A stretch of DNA of 34,506 bases from Paenibacillus doosanensis (GCF_025060755.1 NZ_JANYUY010000075.1:1-34506), one strand, 5' to 3'. Shown: positions 23,911 to 32,886, numbered from the stretch's first letter. Numbers and translations: made by a program. Notes: generated by a model not told the origin, from the sequence alone.

Positions 23911-24252
23911 ATGGAACAGTCAAAGCAGCGGGTAATCCAGGAATACGTGCCGGGCAAGCAGCTTACGCTGGCCCACGTCATCGCCAATCCCGATCCGGTG
24001 CTGTACACGAAGCTGGGGATTGAGACCGCCAACGCGCTCGGCATTTTGACGCTGACGCCGACGGAGACGGCGATTATCGCCGCCGATATTGCGACGAAGG
24101 CGGCCGGCGTGGACATCGGCTATTTGGACCGGTTTACCGGCTCGCTGGTAATCGTCGGGGACGTGTCGGCCGTGGAGATGGCCGTGGAGGCGGTGAATGC
24201 GTTTTTGCAGGAAAAGCTGCAGTTCTCCATCGCTCCGCTGACGAGGTCTTGA
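23911..24252 (+). CDS. eutS: Ethanolamine BMC shell protein EutS (permuted, bent BMC-H)
   Basis: 113 residues. RVIQEYVPGKQLTLAHVIANP and LGILTLTPTETAIIAADIATKAA with DIGYLDRFTGSLVIVGDVSAVE match E. coli EutS nearly motif for motif. EutS is a circularly permuted BMC protein whose hexamer is bent and sits at shell edges. Usually it is the first gene of eut operons; here it follows eutN. Confidence 0.96.
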   Translation: MEQSKQRVIQEYVPGKQLTLAHVIANPDPVLYTKLGIETANALGILTLTPTETAIIAADIATKAAGVDIGYLDRFTGSLVIVGDVSAVEMAVEAVNAFLQEKLQFSIAPLTRS

Positions 24253-24255
24253 GCT

Positions 24256-24702
24256 ATGAGAAAAATTATGATCATCGGAGCCGTCGGCGCAGGCAAATCG
24301 ACGCTCGTCAAGGCGCTGTTCGGCGAGAGCCGGCCCGCCGTCAAAACGCAAAGTCTCGTTTACCGGGATTGGCTGATCGACACGCCGGGAGAATACAGCG
24401 AGAATCCGCTGTATTACCGTTCGCTTATGGCGACGTCCCATCAGGCGGCAGGCATTTTGCTCGTGCAGGATGCGACGCGCAGCCGCAACTATTTTCCTCC
24501 CGGCTTTGCCGGCGGCTTCCCTGTGAAAGCCTGCGGAGCCGTCACGAAGATCGATCATCCGCAGGCGGACGCGGGTAAAGCCGTAGCGCTGCTCAGGCAA
24601 GCTTTGCCGGAGGGAACGATCGTGCTGACGTCCGCTGCGAGCGGCGCCGGGATTGAGGAATTGAAGGAGCTGCTGCTGCCGATCGTCGATCCGGGCAGAT
24701 GA
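24256..24702 (+). CDS. eutP: EutP/PduV-family GTPase-like protein (reported acetate kinase)
   Basis: 148 residues. P-loop GAVGAGKST at residues 8-16, Walker B-like WLIDTPGEY and the guanine-type motif TKIDH are present. EutP of enteric bacteria has been shown to have acetate kinase activity, which would use the acetyl-phosphate from EutD to make ATP; PduV-type relatives have been linked to the compartment surface. It is 3 bp after eutS. Confidence 0.92.
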   Translation: MRKIMIIGAVGAGKSTLVKALFGESRPAVKTQSLVYRDWLIDTPGEYSENPLYYRSLMATSHQAAGILLVQDATRSRNYFPPGFAGGFPVKACGAVTKIDHPQADAGKAVALLRQALPEGTIVLTSAASGAGIEELKELLLPIVDPGR

Positions 24703-24770
24703 GCTTGAAGCGATGCAAGCCGGTTGAGAATGCTTCACAAATTCAATCCTCAAATGCGGAGGAGACGACC

Positions 24771-26210
24771 ATGACGCTATCGATTGCAGCCATGTGCGCG
24801 GAGCGCACGTTATTATCCGCAGACGAGGCCGCCGTCATCGAGGATTTGGCCGGCCATCTGCAGCTGATTGCCGACGTTTCGCAGGCCGACGTATTCATCG
24901 ATTGCCCGCTCCCGGACCCGGGAACGGCGCTGGTAGTGGCCCAGGCGCATCCGGCTACGGCCCCGTCGCTCTATAAGACGTCGGTGGTCGGCCAATACGC
25001 TTACGCGCATAACGAGCCCGCCGTCATGTTCTGTCTGCTCTCCGGCCAGCAGGTGCTCGGCTCGCGGGGCATGTCCCAGGAGCATATCGCGATGCAGCAG
25101 CATGTCGTCCCGATCCGGGCGAAAAGCGGGAAGGTGTTGGGCGCGCTGATTATGGAGCAGGACATCTCGGAGCGGCTGGAGCAGGAAAAGCACGTCGAGC
25201 AGCTGATGGAGACGACGGAGCAGCTTACCGAAACGCTGCTGAATATGGCGATGTCGGACGGCAGCATGCCGCTGCTGATGCATGAAGGAATCGTGCTGTT
25301 CGACGAGCGGGAACGCGTCACCTATACGAATCCGCGGGCTCTTGCGATGCTGCAGGGGCTCGGTCGTTCCGAAGCCGCCGCAGTCAAGCGCTGTACTCTT
25401 CAAGAGCTGTTTCACGGCAAGCTGGAAGGGAGCAGAATTATCGGTCACGGCGGGATCTACCATGAGGAGGTCCAAATTGCGAGCAAAGCCTTCGAGCTGA
25501 AGGCCGTCTCGATCTACAAGGAGCAACGCGCGGTCGGGGGATTGATGCTGATCCGCGACGTGTCCGATTTGAAGGAGAAGGATAAGCAGCTGATGATCAA
25601 GTCGGCCGTGATCAAGGAAATTCATCACCGGGTCAAAAATAATTTGCAGACCGTCTCCAGTCTGCTTCGTCTGCAAATGCGCCGAACCCGGCTCGACGAA
25701 GTAAAGACCGTCTACCGGGACAGCATAAACCGGATTAACAGTATCGCCATTATTCACGAAATGCTTGCCTTCGACGGGTTGGATACGATCCGGTTCATCG
25801 ATGTCGTAGACCGCATCGCCAAAAACATCGTCTCCTCTTCGGCCAAGCCGGATCAGTCGATTCGGGTTAAGCTGTACGGCGACGAGCTGCCGCTGGCCTC
25901 GGATACGGCTACGACGCTGGCGCTGGTCGTCAACGAGCTCGTGCAAAATTGCGTCGTTCATGCGTTTGCGGACAGGGATAGCGGAGAGATCGAGATCGAG
26001 CTCCAAGCGGCCGGACGCATCGCCACGGTGCGCGTGTCCGACAACGGCGCAGGGATGATTCCGGCGGAGAGGCGGAGCGGCGGCAGAGGTCATCTCGGGC
26101 TGAAAATTACCGAGACGCTGGTCACGGAAAATTTGGGCGGCGTCATGCGCATGGCTTCGGGCGACCGCGGTACCGACGTTCAGCTTACGTTCCCGCTGTC
26201 CAAGACGTAG
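24771..26210 (+). CDS. eutW: Ethanolamine sensor histidine kinase EutW
   Basis: 479 residues, soluble (no transmembrane segment). The N-terminal 150 residues form a GAF-like sensor region that in Enterococcus senses ethanolamine; a PAS-like segment (GIVLFDERERVTYTNPRALAML) follows. The HisKA_2 phosphoacceptor is EIHHRVKNNLQTVSSLLRLQ, at about residue 284. The ATPase N-box LALVVNELVQNCVVHAF is near 383 and the G-box SDNGAGM near 423. ATG at 24771 is chosen for GGAGGAG 8 bases upstream; an upstream start overlapping eutP has no such site. Unusually, kinase precedes regulator and they are 185 bp apart. Confidence 0.93.
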   Translation: MTLSIAAMCAERTLLSADEAAVIEDLAGHLQLIADVSQADVFIDCPLPDPGTALVVAQAHPATAPSLYKTSVVGQYAYAHNEPAVMFCLLSGQQVLGSRGMSQEHIAMQQHVVPIRAKSGKVLGALIMEQDISERLEQEKHVEQLMETTEQLTETLLNMAMSDGSMPLLMHEGIVLFDERERVTYTNPRALAMLQGLGRSEAAAVKRCTLQELFHGKLEGSRIIGHGGIYHEEVQIASKAFELKAVSIYKEQRAVGGLMLIRDVSDLKEKDKQLMIKSAVIKEIHHRVKNNLQTVSSLLRLQMRRTRLDEVKTVYRDSINRINSIAIIHEMLAFDGLDTIRFIDVVDRIAKNIVSSSAKPDQSIRVKLYGDELPLASDTATTLALVVNELVQNCVVHAFADRDSGEIEIELQAAGRIATVRVSDNGAGMIPAERRSGGRGHLGLKITETLVTENLGGVMRMASGDRGTDVQLTFPLSKT

Positions 26211-26260
26211 AAGCGCGGCGAGCAAGCGGCGGGAGAATAAATGGAGAGCCAGGGAGCTGG

Positions 26261-26301
26261 AACAGCATAAGAGGTCGCTTTTGTAGATGGACTTTCCCCG
26301 C
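26261..26301. repeat. Dispersed repeat copy between eutW and eutV
   Basis: AGCATAAGAGGTCGCTTTTG and the following TAGATGGACTTTCCCCGC resemble 17887-17926 and the left half of 33071-33209. It occupies the eutW-eutV gap, which also has a CCAG-GGAG-CTGG hairpin at 26248-26260. The insertion probably widened what was once a tight gene pair. Confidence 0.5.
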
Positions 26302-26395
26302 GAAACCTTTATCGACAGCGGGCCGCTCGTCGTTCACCGCTTTTCCCGGAAACGCGGCGAACCAAATGCGAGCTTCTAGTAGGGAGGAGGAGCCG

Positions 26396-26992
26396 ATGAT
26401 GAAAAACGGCATTGTCGTCGTGGACGACGATCCTATTATTCGCATGGATATTTGCGAGATGCTGGAAGAGGAAGGCTATACGCTCGCCGGGGAGGCGAAG
26501 AACGGGGAAGAAGCGGTGGAGCTTGTCGCCAGGGTGAAGCCCGATCTGGTTATTATGGACGTGAAAATGCCGGTCATGAACGGGATCAAGGCGGCGCGGA
26601 TTATCCGCAGCATGCAGGATACTTCGGTGCTGCTGCTCACGGCCTACAGCCAGCGGGAGCTTGTACGGGACGCTCGGGATGCCGGAGTCGCCGCCTACCT
26701 GGTCAAACCGGTGTCGGAGGAGGATTTGATTCCCGCCGTGGAGATTGCCTTAAGTCAGAAACGGCGGATCGATTCGTTGAAGCAGGACCTCGAACGGCTG
26801 AAACAATCGGCGGAGGATCGCAAAGCGATCGAAAAAGCCAAAGGCTTGCTGATGAAAGCTTACGCGCTGGAAGAAGAGGAAGCGTACCGGCGGATGCGCG
26901 AGGCCAGCATGTCGGCGCGGATGCCGATGGGGCGGCTGGCGGAGCTTATCTTAAGCGATGGTCCGGAGGCGATGTCCGGACACGGCGCTTGA
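26396..26992 (+). CDS. eutV: Response regulator with ANTAR RNA-binding domain, EutV
   Basis: 198 residues. The receiver domain has the acidic pair DDD (10-12), phosphoacceptor D55 in VIMDVKMPVMNG, T/S in LLLTAYS and K in YLVKPVSEEDL. After a coiled-coil linker (QKRRIDSLKQDLERLKQ) the ANTAR domain spans about 138-188, with the AIEKAKGLLMKAYALEEEEA and YRRMREASM pattern. Phosphorylated EutV dimers bind twin hexaloop hairpins in nascent mRNA and block terminators. A target is visible before eutL. The ATG pair at 26396/26399 follows GGGAGGAGG. Confidence 0.95.
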   Translation: MMKNGIVVVDDDPIIRMDICEMLEEEGYTLAGEAKNGEEAVELVARVKPDLVIMDVKMPVMNGIKAARIIRSMQDTSVLLLTAYSQRELVRDARDAGVAAYLVKPVSEEDLIPAVEIALSQKRRIDSLKQDLERLKQSAEDRKAIEKAKGLLMKAYALEEEEAYRRMREASMSARMPMGRLAELILSDGPEAMSGHGA

Positions 26993-27015
26993 AAGGAAGG
27001 GAGGGCAAAATCGCG

Positions 27016-28506
27016 GTGAAGGATAGCGAAGAGCAGTGGATTACAAGCGTCGGCATCGATATAGGGACCAGCACGACCAAGCTGATCGTCAGCCGGCTGA
27101 AGCTGGCGCGAACGTCGGGAGCGCTGGCGCTTCCCCGGTTCGATATCGTGGAGCGGGAGCTGCTCTATTCGAGCCCGATTCACCGGACGCCGCTCTCGGG
27201 CGCGGATGAGATCGACGCCGCGCGAATATCGGCGCTGCTTGCGGGGGAATACGAGCGGGCCGGAATCAGTGTCCGCGACTTGAAATCGGGCGCCGTCATC
27301 ATAACCGGCGAGACGGCGAACAAGCGCAACGCGCGCCAGATCGTTCATCTGCTGGCCGAACGCTCGGGCGATTTCGTCGTCGCTGCGGCCGGCGCCGATC
27401 TTGAAGGGCTACTCGCCGGCAGAGGCGCAGGGGCACAGGAGCGGTCGCGGCGCATTCGCGGTCCCGTCGTCAACGTGGATATCGGGGGAGGCACTGCGAA
27501 CGCGGCCGTATTTCTGAGAGGCAAGCCGATCGGCACCGCGACGTTTCATGCCGGAGGGCGGCTGCTGGAGCTGGACCGCTCCGGCACGCTGACGGCGGTT
27601 TCCGAGTCGATCCGCCCATGGCTGCGTGCGGCCGGCTATCGGCTGTCCCCGGGCGGCCGGATCAGTTACGAAGCGCTGTACGGCATCTGCCAAGCGATGT
27701 GCCGGGATATGCTGAGCGGGTTGACCGGCACGGTGAAGCCCGAGCGCCGGGAGGCGGTCGGCCGGCTGACGCTCGGCAGACCGATGGCGAGCGTTCCGCT
27801 GATCGAAGAGTGGACGGTATCGGGAGGTATCGGCCGGCTGATGCAGGAGCCGAGGCCGCGCAACCTTGCCGAAACCGCCGTTCACGGAGATATCGGTCCG
27901 CTGCTCGCGCATGCGCTGAAGGACTGCTTCGCCCGCGAGGGCCTGACCCTGAAGCAGCCGGATGAAACGGTGCGGGCGACCGTGATCGGGGCGGGGATGC
28001 AGAGCACCGAGCTGAGCGGCGCTACGGTTCATCTCGACGCTTCGGTGCTGCCGATCCGCAATCTGCCAGTGATCAAGGCGGAGCTGCCGCCGGAGGAAGC
28101 GGGACGTCCGCAACGGCTTGGCGAGGCTGCGGCGAAGGCGATTCGCACGGCGGCGAGCTTGTTCGAGCCGGACGTCAGCGATCCGGGACCGCCGTTCGCC
28201 TTGGCGGTTCCGCCCGCGAAGCATTGGAGCTACGCTTCGCTGCAGCGCTTGTCGGAACAGGTGTGCGAAGCGTACCGCAGCGCATACCCGGCAAGCCGGG
28301 TGCTCGTCGTCGTCTGCGCCGACGATATGGCGAAGGCGCTCGGACAGTCGCTGTCCTTGCGCTGCGGAAGCGGGATGAAGATCGTCTGCATCGATCAAAT
28401 TACCGTCGAGTACGGGGATTATATCGACTTGGGCGAGCCGATCGGCGGCATGATGATTCCGGCGGTCGTCAAAACGTTAGCCTTTCACGGCAGCGAAGGG
28501 AGGTAG
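27016..28506 (+). CDS. eutA: Ethanolamine ammonia-lyase reactivating factor EutA
   Basis: About 496 residues. EutA is an actin/Hsp70-fold ATPase that swaps damaged cobalamin from EutBC for fresh cofactor. The phosphate-1 loop is SVGIDIGTSTTKLIVSRL, phosphate-2 is VVNVDIGGGTANAAVF, and the adenosine motif is in TVIGAGMQSTELSG. The start is uncertain: GTG at 27016 lies 11 bases after GGAGGG and no nearer ATG exists. It is 23 bp after eutV and 3 bp before eutB. Confidence 0.94.
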   Translation: MKDSEEQWITSVGIDIGTSTTKLIVSRLKLARTSGALALPRFDIVERELLYSSPIHRTPLSGADEIDAARISALLAGEYERAGISVRDLKSGAVIITGETANKRNARQIVHLLAERSGDFVVAAAGADLEGLLAGRGAGAQERSRRIRGPVVNVDIGGGTANAAVFLRGKPIGTATFHAGGRLLELDRSGTLTAVSESIRPWLRAAGYRLSPGGRISYEALYGICQAMCRDMLSGLTGTVKPERREAVGRLTLGRPMASVPLIEEWTVSGGIGRLMQEPRPRNLAETAVHGDIGPLLAHALKDCFAREGLTLKQPDETVRATVIGAGMQSTELSGATVHLDASVLPIRNLPVIKAELPPEEAGRPQRLGEAAAKAIRTAASLFEPDVSDPGPPFALAVPPAKHWSYASLQRLSEQVCEAYRSAYPASRVLVVVCADDMAKALGQSLSLRCGSGMKIVCIDQITVEYGDYIDLGEPIGGMMIPAVVKTLAFHGSEGR

Positions 28507-28509
28507 CGT

Positions 28510-29871
28510 ATGAAGCTGAAGGTCGCATTGCACGGCACGGTATTTCAATTTGCAAGCCTGAAGGAAGTAATGGCCAAAGCCAACGAAGAGAAGTCGGGAG
28601 ACGCTCTGGCGGGCATCGCCGCGCAGGACGCCAAGGAACGGATGGCGGCGAAGCTCGTGCTGGCGGATTTGACGCTGGCCGATATTCGCAATCATCCGCT
28701 GCTGCCGCCGGAAACCGACGAAGTGTCGCGGGTGATCGAGGAGCAGCTGAACGAGCGCATTTACGCGGAGCTGCGCAATTGGACGGTGGCGGAGCTGCGC
28801 GAATATTTGCTGCGGCAGGAGACGGACAATACGGAAATACGCCGGATCAGCCGGGGGCTGACCAGCGAGATGGCGGCGGCGGCCGCCAAGCTGATGACTA
28901 ATCTCGACCTGATTCAGGCGGCATCCAAGATGGAGGTGCAGGCGCACTGCAATATTACGATCGGGCAGAAGGGTGTGCTGGCCGGCAGAGCCCAGCCGAA
29001 TCACCCGACCGATAACATTCAAGGGATTAAGGCTTCCTTGTACGAGGCGCTCAGCTACGGCATCGGCGATGCGGTCATAGGGATCAACCCGGTTATCGAT
29101 ACGGCGGAGAGCGTGAAGGAAATTCTTCATATGACCAAGGAAGTGATGGGCAAATGGCGAATCCCGACGCAAAACTGCGTGCTCGCTCATGTTAAGACGC
29201 AGATGCGCGCGATCCGGCAGGGGGCTCCGGCCGATATGGTGTTCCAGAGCCTCGCCGGCTCGGAAGACGGCAACAAGGCGTTCGGCATCGACGTGGCGCT
29301 GCTGGACGAAGCGGATGAGCTGATCCGGCGGGACGGCACCGGAACCGGTCCGAATCTGTGGTATTTCGAGACCGGTCAAGGCTCCGAGCTGTCGGCGGAA
29401 GCGCATCACGGCATCGATCAAGTGACGCTGGAAGCCCGCTGCTACGGTCTTGCCCGCAAGTATAAGCCGTTTATCGTGAACACGGTGGTCGGATTTATCG
29501 GACCGGAATATTTGTACGACGCCAAGCAAGTAATCCGTGCCGGACTGGAGGATCACTTCATGGGCAAGCTGCAGCAGCTGCCGATGGGCGTCGATGTCTG
29601 CTACACCAATCATATGAAAGCCGATCAGAATGATATGGATAATCTGGCCGTCCTGCTGGCAGCCGCCGGCGTCAATTATATTATCGGCGTTCCGATGGCG
29701 GACGATTGCATGCTGAACTATCAATCGACGAGCTATCACGATATCGCTACCTTGCGGGAGATGATGGGGCTGCGTCCGGCTCCGGAGTTCGAGCGCTGGC
29801 TCGAGCGGATGGGCATCATGGAGAACGGCAGGCTGACCCCGATCGCGGGAGACCCTTCGCTGTTCATGTAG
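28510..29871 (+). CDS. eutB: Ethanolamine ammonia-lyase large subunit EutB
   Basis: 453 residues, full length. EutB forms the TIM-barrel active site that splits ethanolamine into acetaldehyde and ammonia with adenosylcobalamin. Recognisable segments are GDALAGIAAQDAKERMAAKL, LMTNLDLIQAASKM, GRAQPNHPTDNIQGI, FETGQGSELSAEAHHGIDQ and VDVCYTNHMKADQNDMDNL. The GGGAGG site lies just before the ATG. Confidence 0.97.
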   Translation: MKLKVALHGTVFQFASLKEVMAKANEEKSGDALAGIAAQDAKERMAAKLVLADLTLADIRNHPLLPPETDEVSRVIEEQLNERIYAELRNWTVAELREYLLRQETDNTEIRRISRGLTSEMAAAAAKLMTNLDLIQAASKMEVQAHCNITIGQKGVLAGRAQPNHPTDNIQGIKASLYEALSYGIGDAVIGINPVIDTAESVKEILHMTKEVMGKWRIPTQNCVLAHVKTQMRAIRQGAPADMVFQSLAGSEDGNKAFGIDVALLDEADELIRRDGTGTGPNLWYFETGQGSELSAEAHHGIDQVTLEARCYGLARKYKPFIVNTVVGFIGPEYLYDAKQVIRAGLEDHFMGKLQQLPMGVDVCYTNHMKADQNDMDNLAVLLAAAGVNYIIGVPMADDCMLNYQSTSYHDIATLREMMGLRPAPEFERWLERMGIMENGRLTPIAGDPSLFM

Positions 29872-29906
29872 CGGTCTTATTTTACCTGGAAAGGAGAGCA
29901 AACGGT

Positions 29907-30902
29907 ATGAACCGGACGAAGCCGCTTGAATTGGATCAGCTTGTCGATAAAGTGATGGCGGAGCTTGAGAAGAAGCTGCTCTCGCAGGAACAGCCCCTTC
30001 CGCTCGTCACGGAGGCCGGGGGAAACCGCGATCCGTCGCTGCGCTCTCCCGAGCGGAGCCCGCGAGCTCCCGCGCATGCCGAGCCGGACTACGGCGGCGG
30101 TACAACCGCTGACGAGGCGGATTCGGACCGAGATCTCTCGGATTCACCGGCGGAGAACGACGCGAATGAAGCGCCGCCGGTTTCCAAAATTCCTTCGCCC
30201 AAATGGGCGGACGGAATGGGCGAGCTTGTCTCCAGCACTCCGGCCCGAATCGGCGTATGGCGGACGGGGACGCGCGTATTGACCAAGGAGCTGCTCAAAT
30301 TCCGCTGCGACCATGCGGCGGCCGTCGACTCCATCTACGGCGAAGTCAATTCGTCGCTGCTCGGCGAGTTCGGCTTGTTTCAGGTCGAGACGCATTTTCG
30401 CGATACCGACAACTATTTGAAGCGGCCGGATATGGGCAGAGTCATCACCGACGAGGGGGCTCAGCTGATCCTTAAGCGCTGCATCATGCGTCCGCAGGTG
30501 CAAATCGTCGTCTCCGACGGTTTAAGCGCCAACGCCGTCGACGCCAATCTGGCCGACGTCTACCCGTCGCTGCTCGACTCTTTGGCCTCGTACGGATTAA
30601 CGCAGGGCACGCCGTTTTTCGTTCGCGGGGGCCGGGTCGCGGTCATGGACCATATCGGCGATCTGCTCCAGCCGGAGGCGCTGGTGCTGCTGATCGGGGA
30701 GCGGCCGGGACTCGTTTCGTCTCGCTCGATGAGCGCCTACATGTGCTACCGTCCGCATAGAGGGACGGTCGAAAGCGATCGCACCGTCATCTCGAACATT
30801 CATCCGGGAGGCACGCCCCCGGTAGAGGCGGGGGCTCATATCGGGACGATTTTGCACAAAATGCTGGAGCAGCAGGCGAGCGGCGTGAACATGGAGCTGT
30901 AG
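29907..30902 (+). CDS. eutC: Ethanolamine ammonia-lyase small subunit EutC
   Basis: 331 residues, about 35 longer than the E. coli protein. Residues 1-27 (PLELDQLVDKVMAELEKKLL) form an amphipathic helix typical of the EutC encapsulation peptide. Residues about 30-105 are a Pro/Glu/Asp/Ser-rich linker. The folded cobalamin-binding domain follows from about 108: TPARIGVWRTGTRVLTKELL, FRCDHAAAVDSIYGEV, VVSDGLSANAVDANL and the C-terminal SNIHPGGTPPVEAGAHIG. ATG at 29907 follows AAGGAGAG. The 232 bp after the gene contain three GC-rich hairpins (GCCGG..CCGGC at about 30903-30925, GGCC-GAA-GGCC, and GGCAGC..GCTGCC) without clear T-runs. Confidence 0.96.
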   Translation: MNRTKPLELDQLVDKVMAELEKKLLSQEQPLPLVTEAGGNRDPSLRSPERSPRAPAHAEPDYGGGTTADEADSDRDLSDSPAENDANEAPPVSKIPSPKWADGMGELVSSTPARIGVWRTGTRVLTKELLKFRCDHAAAVDSIYGEVNSSLLGEFGLFQVETHFRDTDNYLKRPDMGRVITDEGAQLILKRCIMRPQVQIVVSDGLSANAVDANLADVYPSLLDSLASYGLTQGTPFFVRGGRVAVMDHIGDLLQPEALVLLIGERPGLVSSRSMSAYMCYRPHRGTVESDRTVISNIHPGGTPPVEAGAHIGTILHKMLEQQASGVNMEL

Positions 30903-31134
30903 CCGGTTCGGCCTTGAAGCCGGCGAGAACGAATCAGGCGCTGAAGATGCGTTATTTTTGCGCTGCAAGCAAGGACCTGAGCTTCGCATGGCTGCCGGCC
31001 GAAGGCCGAGCGGATCGCGGGCAGCGAGGGCGGGCTGCCGTCTTCCCCGTTTCGCTTCAAGCCGGCCCAACGCCAGGCTGTCCCAACAAGGATGCCAAAC
31101 GAATCAATGCGGTGTGCTAAGGAGGTGAGTCAGG

Positions 31135-31263
31135 ATGTCTACGCTGATCGGGATTATCATCATTGTGATCACTTGTCTTTTCGCATTGGGGGTCGTCCGC
31201 ATAGCAGGCAACAGTATTCGCAATTACGACGAAAGCGAGCATGAAAGCTTCCTCGGCAAGTAA
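31135..31263 (+). CDS. Small single-pass membrane protein next to the permease
   Basis: 42 residues, MSTLIGIIIIVITCLFALGV then VRIAGNSIRNYDESEHESFL and GK. One transmembrane helix (about 3-23) is followed by a short charged tail. It has an almost perfect ribosome site (AAGGAGGTG, 8 bases upstream), which argues that it is translated. It lies 60 bp before the permease gene and could be a small transporter subunit, like MetS for MetP; that is inference. No family is recognised. Confidence 0.7.
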   Translation: MSTLIGIIIIVITCLFALGVVRIAGNSIRNYDESEHESFLGK

Positions 31264-31323
31264 CGGCTGCGGCGTAAGCGGGGCAAGCAACCAATCGGTT
31301 ATCCTTTGGAGGAGGTTGAACGT

Positions 31324-32886
31324 ATGAATGCACAATCTCATCACCACGATAAGGACAAACAAGATTTGAACAAATTCGGTTACGCGCAGGAGCTTTTACG
31401 CAGTATGGGGGGGTTCTCCAACTTCGCCATTTCCTTCTCGATCATCTCCATTTTAACCGGGGCGGTATCGCTGTACGGGCACGGTCTGACCTACGGCGGA
31501 GCCGGAATGATGGGCTTCGGCTGGCCGATCGTCGCGCTGTTCGTCATGTTCGTGGCGGCGGCGATGGCCGAGCTCGCTTCGGCGATTCCGACAGCGGGGG
31601 CGCTGTACCATTGGGCGGCGATCTTGAAAAACAAGCGCTGGGGCTGGTATACGGCCTGGATCAACCTGATCGGCCAGATCGGCATCGTCGCGGGCATCGA
31701 CTACTCGGTCGCTTTGTTCGCCGACCCGCTGCTGGCCAGCGTGTTCGGCTATACGTCGGACAATACGTCCGTATTGATCGCCTTTACCGTCATTTTGCTG
31801 ACGCACGGCATTCTCAATCATATCGGGATACGTATCGTAGCTAAACTCAACGATTTTTCGGCGTGGTACCATATCGTGATCGTCGCGGTCCTGGTCGTGT
31901 CTCTCGCGTTTTTTACCAAAGGGGGACTTAACAGCGTCGATTATTTGTTCAAAGTGGGCGAGACGTTCTCGGATAAGCCGTACATGTTCGCCTTCCTGAT
32001 CGGGCTGTTGCAGGCGCAGTGGACGTTTACCGGCTTCGACGCCTCGGCGCATACGATCGAAGAGACGATCAACCCGCGCGTGCGCGCTCCTTGGGGAATT
32101 TTCACCTCGGTTGCTTATTCCTTCGTATTCGGTTTCCTGATGCTCGCTTTCGTCACGTTGTCCATCAAGGATGCCGGAGCGGCGGCCGGGGCGGATAACG
32201 CGTTCATTTACGTGATCAGCCAAGCGCTGGGCGGCACGTTCGGCTCGATTATTTTGTGGCTCGTGACGGCGGCGATGTGGTTCTGCGGGCTCTCGTCGAT
32301 CACGTCGTTCTCCAGAATGATGTACGCCTTCTCCCGGGACAAAGGCATGCCGCTCAGCTCGCAATGGGCGCAAATCTCCAAAAAATACCGTACCCCCGCC
32401 AAAGCCATTTGGCTTGCCATTATTCTTTCGTTCCTGCTCGCTTTCGTCGATTACATCATCAAAACGGTGAATCCGGACGCCGCTTATACGACTATTGCGT
32501 TTCTGACCGCCGTCAGCGTCGTCGGATTGTATGTCGCTTACGGCATTCCGATCTGGCTGAAGCTTAGGGCCAAGGCAAGCGGCCGATTTCAGGAAAAGCA
32601 TCTCGGACCGTGGAATCTGGGCAAATACAGCGATGCGATCTCCGTTGTCGCCCTGATCTGGATCGTATTTATTTGCATCATGATGGTAATCCCTCCCAAC
32701 GAGACCGCCGGTTACGCCCTGGCCGCCATGCTGGTGGTGCTGGTCATCATGGATTTGGCTTATTACAAGCGTCATTTTCAGGGTCCGCAAGCTGCCCTCA
32801 ACACCTCCATGGACGAAATATTGCGCAGGGAGCAGGCTCTGGAAGCGGCGGACGGGCCGAAATCGGGCGTTTCTCACAAAGTATAG
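31324..32886 (+). CDS. APC-superfamily amino acid/amine permease, probable ethanolamine transporter
   Basis: 520 residues with about 12 hydrophobic helices. The N-terminal FSNFAISFSIISILTGAVSLYG is the APC signature loop with the substrate-binding G/A-rich TM1, and the central WTFTGFDASAHTIEETINPRVRAPWGI is typical of the ACT/GabP-UGA4-BAT1 branch. ATG at 31324 is used; GGAGGAGG lies 7 bases upstream, inside a longer frame starting at TTG 31306. At the end of the eut cluster it probably imports ethanolamine, replacing EutH, though GABA, choline or amino acids cannot be excluded. Confidence 0.9.
   Translation: MNAQSHHHDKDKQDLNKFGYAQELLRSMGGFSNFAISFSIISILTGAVSLYGHGLTYGGAGMMGFGWPIVALFVMFVAAAMAELASAIPTAGALYHWAAILKNKRWGWYTAWINLIGQIGIVAGIDYSVALFADPLLASVFGYTSDNTSVLIAFTVILLTHGILNHIGIRIVAKLNDFSAWYHIVIVAVLVVSLAFFTKGGLNSVDYLFKVGETFSDKPYMFAFLIGLLQAQWTFTGFDASAHTIEETINPRVRAPWGIFTSVAYSFVFGFLMLAFVTLSIKDAGAAAGADNAFIYVISQALGGTFGSIILWLVTAAMWFCGLSSITSFSRMMYAFSRDKGMPLSSQWAQISKKYRTPAKAIWLAIILSFLLAFVDYIIKTVNPDAAYTTIAFLTAVSVVGLYVAYGIPIWLKLRAKASGRFQEKHLGPWNLGKYSDAISVVALIWIVFICIMMVIPPNETAGYALAAMLVVLVIMDLAYYKRHFQGPQAALNTSMDEILRREQALEAADGPKSGVSHKV

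Noticed and set aside
28477-29901. Long minus-strand frame opposite eutB
   Set aside because: Mirror frame of a fully recognisable EutB; no start signal or domain.
30903-31134. Attenuator between eutC and the permease genes
   Set aside because: Three GC-rich stems are present, but none has a proper T-run or an ANTAR loop, so no regulatory call is made.
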